NCBI GenBank assembly: GCA_964491605.1
Contig: CAZBGY010000004.1
Coordinates: 1 to 64,000 of the forward strand
DNA length: 64,000 nt
Direction of reading: 5' to 3'
DNA from: DRYS01 sp964491605
GTDB lineage: Archaea > Thermoproteota > CALKCG01 > B24 > DRYS01
Under the pieces are notes generated by a model, which worked only from the letters and a program-made list of their open reading frames with translations, made no database searches and was not told the DNA's origin. The translations under genes were made by a program, and so were the position numbers. This document shows positions 60,944 through 64,000 of this stretch, piece after piece. Positions within the stretch are counted from its first letter, which is position 1; each line of letters begins with the position of its first letter.

Positions 60944-61684
60944 ATGGTTGTGATACCTACTTCCGGAAGACTCTACGGAGAGTATACGGATAGAGGCTTA
61001 GAATCCTTGAACGCCACCCTTAAGGATCGTTTGAAGGGATTAAAGGTTGATTATAGGATTCTTGTAGATAGGGATGGATGGGTGGATATCGAGCTGGAGG
61101 GGACTGATACGGATGTAGCCGCCAGGCTTGTAGGTAATCTTCTAGGAGTCAGGCCTAGGAATAGAGGTGATCTAGATAGATGCACCACCTGGGTTGGACG
61201 CGTAGAAGCTATAACAGGTGAAGGTATAGTTATCGATATGAAGCTTATCAAAGTTATAGTAGCTTCAAGGACGGTATCCCTGCAATTGGAGGATAGCTAT
61301 GAGGAGGCTGTAGCTAGGTATGGGCTATACCCTAACGTACCAGTCGAAGTAGCGATATATAAGATGAATAGCGGGGATCGCTATACAGCATGCTTTTCGG
61401 ATAACTTTCTAGCTAAGCTGCATGGATGGGGGGTTACCGGGTTGAACAGGATATTGACCACAGGGGTGACATCGAGTATAGTTAGGAGGCATCTTAAAAG
61501 GAGTTATATGGAGAAATATATAGCATACTATGAGAGACTCGGTATACTGGAGCACCATATAGTATGTAAAATCGCTTCGAACCCTTACAGAATAGCTCAG
61601 GCTTTAAGGAGCGTATTGAAGGGTGTAGATATATATGTGGTGAGGCCTAAACCTATAGGCTATCTATCCCTCCTTCATACGTAG
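60944..61684 (+). CDS. DUF2110 family protein
   Basis: A 246-residue archaeal protein of unknown function, which I recall as commonly encoded beside tfe. Visible features are DRDGWVDIELEGTDTDVAARL, GRVEAITGEGIVIDMKLI, GLYPNVPVEVAIYKMNS, and a C-terminal HIVCKIASNPYRIAQALRS. The gene order suggests a role in transcription or RNA metabolism. Its end overlaps the converging phosphatase gene by 21 bases. Confidence 0.75.
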   Translation: MVVIPTSGRLYGEYTDRGLESLNATLKDRLKGLKVDYRILVDRDGWVDIELEGTDTDVAARLVGNLLGVRPRNRGDLDRCTTWVGRVEAITGEGIVIDMKLIKVIVASRTVSLQLEDSYEEAVARYGLYPNVPVEVAIYKMNSGDRYTACFSDNFLAKLHGWGVTGLNRILTTGVTSSIVRRHLKRSYMEKYIAYYERLGILEHHIVCKIASNPYRIAQALRSVLKGVDIYVVRPKPIGYLSLLHT

Positions 61685-62374
61685 GATGAGTTTAGCAGCT
61701 TCGGCGAAACCTTCACCGTTAGATCCGTTCACGGTTAAGCTTGCGTTACGTTTAACATCTTCACTGGCATCCCCTACAGCTATACTAAAGCCTACAACCC
61801 TGAACATAGGTATGTCATTTTCACTATCACCTACAGCGACTACATCCTCAACTCTCACGTTCATAAGATCTACAGCAACCTTCAAGCCTACACCTTTATC
61901 TATGCTACGCTCTAGTATGTGGTATGCAAAACCGCTATCCCATAGCTTAAGATCAGGGTAATCCCTTAACACCATATCCACATCCTTCCTATCGATCGTC
62001 CTATCCAACGCTACATCGACGAATCTATATCTGTTACACCAGCTTTCGACTATCCTACCTCCGTAGACCTCCTTCAACCTCCTAAGAGCATCCAGAGCTC
62101 TATCCTTAGATGATAGGATTCTCATAGCACTCCTATACTCGACAACCGCACCTCCCTCACATACTATAGCCCCGCTACATCCCAGATATATCTGGAGGGC
62201 TTTAACTAGAGGGTAAGCGTTACCGGATACCAATATTACCGGTATCCCTTCAGATTCTAGAAGTCTTAAAGCTTCGATAGCCTTCAAGCTAAGCCTATAG
62301 CTCCTATCGGTTAGTGTTCCATCAATATCTGTCGCTACAGCTTTAACATTGAATCTAGATATAGGAACCACCAT
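61664..62374 (-). CDS. HAD phosphatase, archaeal phosphoglycolate phosphatase-like
   Basis: A 236-residue Cof-type HAD hydrolase. The nucleophile is in ATDIDGTLTDRSY, motif II Ser in VILVSGNAYPLVKAL, motif III Lys in DKGVGLKVAVDLM, and motif IV in VAVGDSENDIPMF. It matches archaeal phosphoglycolate or sucrose-phosphate-phosphatase-like enzymes, which would dispose of 2-phosphoglycolate from DNA repair. Divergent to endonuclease III, which fits that role. Substrate inferred. Confidence 0.85.
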   Translation of the reverse strand: MVVPISRFNVKAVATDIDGTLTDRSYRLSLKAIEALRLLESEGIPVILVSGNAYPLVKALQIYLGCSGAIVCEGGAVVEYRSAMRILSSKDRALDALRRLKEVYGGRIVESWCNRYRFVDVALDRTIDRKDVDMVLRDYPDLKLWDSGFAYHILERSIDKGVGLKVAVDLMNVRVEDVVAVGDSENDIPMFRVVGFSIAVGDASEDVKRNASLTVNGSNGEGFAEAAKLILRMKEG

Positions 62375-62425
62375 TTCAAGATACGTTTAAGTCTTTAAAT
62401 TTATCCATTATTATAACCCTATCTG

Positions 62426-63082
62426 ATGATGGCTATGGATGTAGAGTACGCATACAAAATTCTGCACCGTTTGAGGTTAGCTTTCCCTAAGGTTCAAATA
62501 AAGTTGGAGACAGACCCATTCCGAGGACTCATACTAGCGATACTATCACAGAATACGAGGGATACGCATGCATACACGGCTTATAGGAGTTTAGAGGAGA
62601 GGATAGGCTTATCGATCGAAGATATAGTTAAAGCCGATGAGGAAAGTATAGCTTCAGCTATAAGGCCGGCTGGGTTGCAAAGGGAGAAGGCTAGAAGGTT
62701 GAGGGAGGCTGCTAAGTTTGTAGCCGGGATAGGAGGGGCCTTAAAGTCTATCCTAGATCTACCGTTAGATGAAGCTAGAGCTAAGCTGATGGAGATAGAG
62801 GGTATCGGGAGGAAGACCGCTGATGTGATCCTCCTATTCTACGGTGGTAAACCGGTTATACCTGTAGATACACATGTAAGGAGGGTATCGGCTAGACTCG
62901 GTTTAACAGTTAGGGGAATAGGATATGAGGAGATTAGGAGGGAGCTTGAATCGCTTTATAAGCCTGAAGATTATATGGATGTCCATCTATTATTGATAGC
63001 TCTCGGGAGGAGCTATTGTAGGAGCAGGAAGCCTAGATGCAGCTTATGCCCTGTTAACGATATGTGCCCATCGAGAACTTAG
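62426..63082 (+). CDS. nth: Endonuclease III
   Basis: A 218-residue DNA glycosylase/AP lyase removing oxidised pyrimidines. The helix-hairpin-helix is MEIEGIGRKTADVIL with the catalytic Lys, the catalytic Asp is in PVDTHVRRVSARLG, and the 4Fe-4S loop is CRSRKPRCSLCPVNDMC (C-x6-C-x2-C-x5-C). SQNTRDTHAYTAYRSLE is typical. The start may be any of the ATGs at 62426, 62429 or 62435. The Fe-S cluster links it loosely to the sulfur genes. Confidence 0.95.
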   Translation: MMAMDVEYAYKILHRLRLAFPKVQIKLETDPFRGLILAILSQNTRDTHAYTAYRSLEERIGLSIEDIVKADEESIASAIRPAGLQREKARRLREAAKFVAGIGGALKSILDLPLDEARAKLMEIEGIGRKTADVILLFYGGKPVIPVDTHVRRVSARLGLTVRGIGYEEIRRELESLYKPEDYMDVHLLLIALGRSYCRSRKPRCSLCPVNDMCPSRT

Positions 63083-63093
63083 ATATAGGCTAG

Positions 63094-64000
63094 TTACTCT
63101 CTAAAGTACTCTTCTATCTTCTTCTTCAAGGATAAACCTATTAACGCTAACACTGTTAACATAGCGTATAAAGCTACCGTAATCGCGTAGGGTAACTTCA
63201 CAAATATCTGATAGAATTCTGCTAACGCTTTTGCCTCCGAATATAAACCTCTATTGTAGAGGCTGGTTATCTGGGATAGCATCGCTTCTAGTATGGGCTT
63301 CGATATTAGTAGTTCAGGTATAGTCTTCGTAACTTCCCTGAGATAGGATAGGAGGGATGATAAACCTATGGTATCCACGATACCTGTTAAACCGAACCTT
63401 CTAAACTCGGATAAGCCTAAGGATATATCGCCTAGGATAAGCCCTATCGATGTAGCTAAAGCAGAGTCTTCCTTAACGCCGCCCATACCCCTTAACGTAT
63501 CGAATAGCTTCCCGTAGAATCTCAGCCCACCATACTTTTCCCCGATGTAATGGAAGATGTAGAATGATGCGGCGTATAGAAGTCTAACGTCAGCTGGCTT
63601 ATTTACGAAGTTCCATCCCTGTATGAAGCTTAGAGATGATAGACGTACACCTTGCAGTATCTGCATATGCTGGTTATACCTAGAGTACGCTATATCGCTG
63701 TAACCTAGCATCGAAGCTAACTCTATAGATATATACTCCGCTAAGCCTTCATGTATCCATAGCTTATCTATAGATAGCCTTACAGCTTTTATGAAGTGAT
63801 GAGCAAGCTCGTGGAGGGCTACCAGCTCCATAGTCCCGTTAATATATCTTAGATTGAATAAATTCAGATTTATGGATTGGAGATCGCCGGGGGATATAGG
63901 TACGAAGCCAGCTACACCCTCCTGGAACTGCTGCATCGTAGGTACGAATAGCTTAACCTCTATAGTCTCGTCGAATTTTATGTTTAGTATATCTGATAGG
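63094..64000 (-). CDS. Membrane-anchored metalloprotease, peptidase MA-like (partial)
   Basis: The gene runs off the window's right end; the frame stays open from 64000 to the stop at 63094 (about 301 codons seen). It has a gluzincin zinc site, HELAHHF, with the third ligand Glu in WIHEGLAEYIS. The domain is followed by helical repeats and one C-terminal membrane helix (ITVALYAMLTVLALIGLSL) with a short charged cytosolic end. The catalytic part is probably outside the cell. The N-terminus and signal peptide lie beyond the window. Resembles peptidase MA family proteins. Confidence 0.82.
   Translation of the reverse strand, partial: LSDILNIKFDETIEVKLFVPTMQQFQEGVAGFVPISPGDLQSINLNLFNLRYINGTMELVALHELAHHFIKAVRLSIDKLWIHEGLAEYISIELASMLGYSDIAYSRYNQHMQILQGVRLSSLSFIQGWNFVNKPADVRLLYAASFYIFHYIGEKYGGLRFYGKLFDTLRGMGGVKEDSALATSIGLILGDISLGLSEFRRFGLTGIVDTIGLSSLLSYLREVTKTIPELLISKPILEAMLSQITSLYNRGLYSEAKALAEFYQIFVKLPYAITVALYAMLTVLALIGLSLKKKIEEYFRE

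Noticed and set aside
63148..63158. TAACACTGTTA, resembling the sulfur operator
   Set aside because: Lies inside the metalloprotease coding region, so probably chance. A similar AAC-N3-GTT near 9770 is inside ppcA. These show that the short core alone is not specific.
1..64000. CRISPR arrays, insertion sequences, phage or toxin-antitoxin genes
   Set aside because: No regularly spaced repeats, transposase or integrase motifs, or paired small toxin-like genes were seen on reading both strands.

Overview
This window is archaeal DNA from a probable hyperthermophile. It encodes reverse gyrase, TFE-alpha, archaeal ribosomal proteins S13, S4, S11 and L15e, a geranylgeranyl lipid reductase, archaeal-type PEP carboxylase, archaeal PPAT and CofE of the F420 pathway. 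It also has a tRNA-Asn split by a bulge-helix-bulge intron, many TTG/GTG starts, and TATA boxes about 25-30 bases upstream of start codons (leaderless genes). The overall look is of the Thermoproteota/TACK side, but I cannot name the lineage. A methanogen-type (class 2) seryl-tRNA synthetase is a notable oddity. I see no IS elements, CRISPR arrays, phage genes or inteins. Several spacers instead contain decayed genes.

Layout. 0-5 kb: an MgtA-like P-type ATPase with an extra C-terminal domain, then divergent sugar isomerase and Gfo/Idh/MocA genes. 5-8.3 kb: tRNA-Asn, S13-S4 with S11 inverted, and a dead ECF-transporter ATPase. 8.3-14 kb: PEP carboxylase, then a lysine 2,3-aminomutase with two D-Ala-D-Ala-ligase-like ATP-grasp enzymes and a cysteine-cluster protein. 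14-26 kb: carbohydrate block (two GT4 glycosyltransferases, GalT-like protein, sugar nucleotidyltransferase/phosphomutase fusion, GH57 hydrolase) interrupted by an ABC-2 exporter with a NEW3 surface protein. 26-31 kb: ABC exporter with DUF1854 partner, PPAT, GGR. 31-41.4 kb: sugar kinase and dehydrogenase, PIMT, GH36, L15e, CofE, CMP kinase, SerRS, Lrp. 41.4-42.8 kb: decayed genes. 42.8-52.9 kb: sulfur block. 52.9-64 kb: heterodimeric ABC exporter, reverse gyrase, TFE, DUF2110, HAD phosphatase, endonuclease III and a partial membrane metalloprotease.

The most interesting region is the sulfur block. It encodes serine kinase SerK, O-phosphoserine sulfhydrylase, two cysteine desulfurases, IscU, TusA, DsrE, a ThiF/MoeB-type E1, Thi4, FdhD, a shrunken NadA and a small cysteine-bearing HTH regulator. 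The path reads serine -> phosphoserine -> cysteine -> persulfide -> Fe-S clusters, thiazole and sulfur carriers. Seven promoters here share a palindrome close to ATAAC-N3-GTTAT, at or overlapping the probable transcription start, which suggests one undescribed sulfur/Fe-S regulon. The HTH gene inside the block carries a variant site and is the natural candidate regulator. The sulfhydrylase carries at its N-terminus a degenerate copy of the SerK fold that lacks SerK's catalytic motifs.
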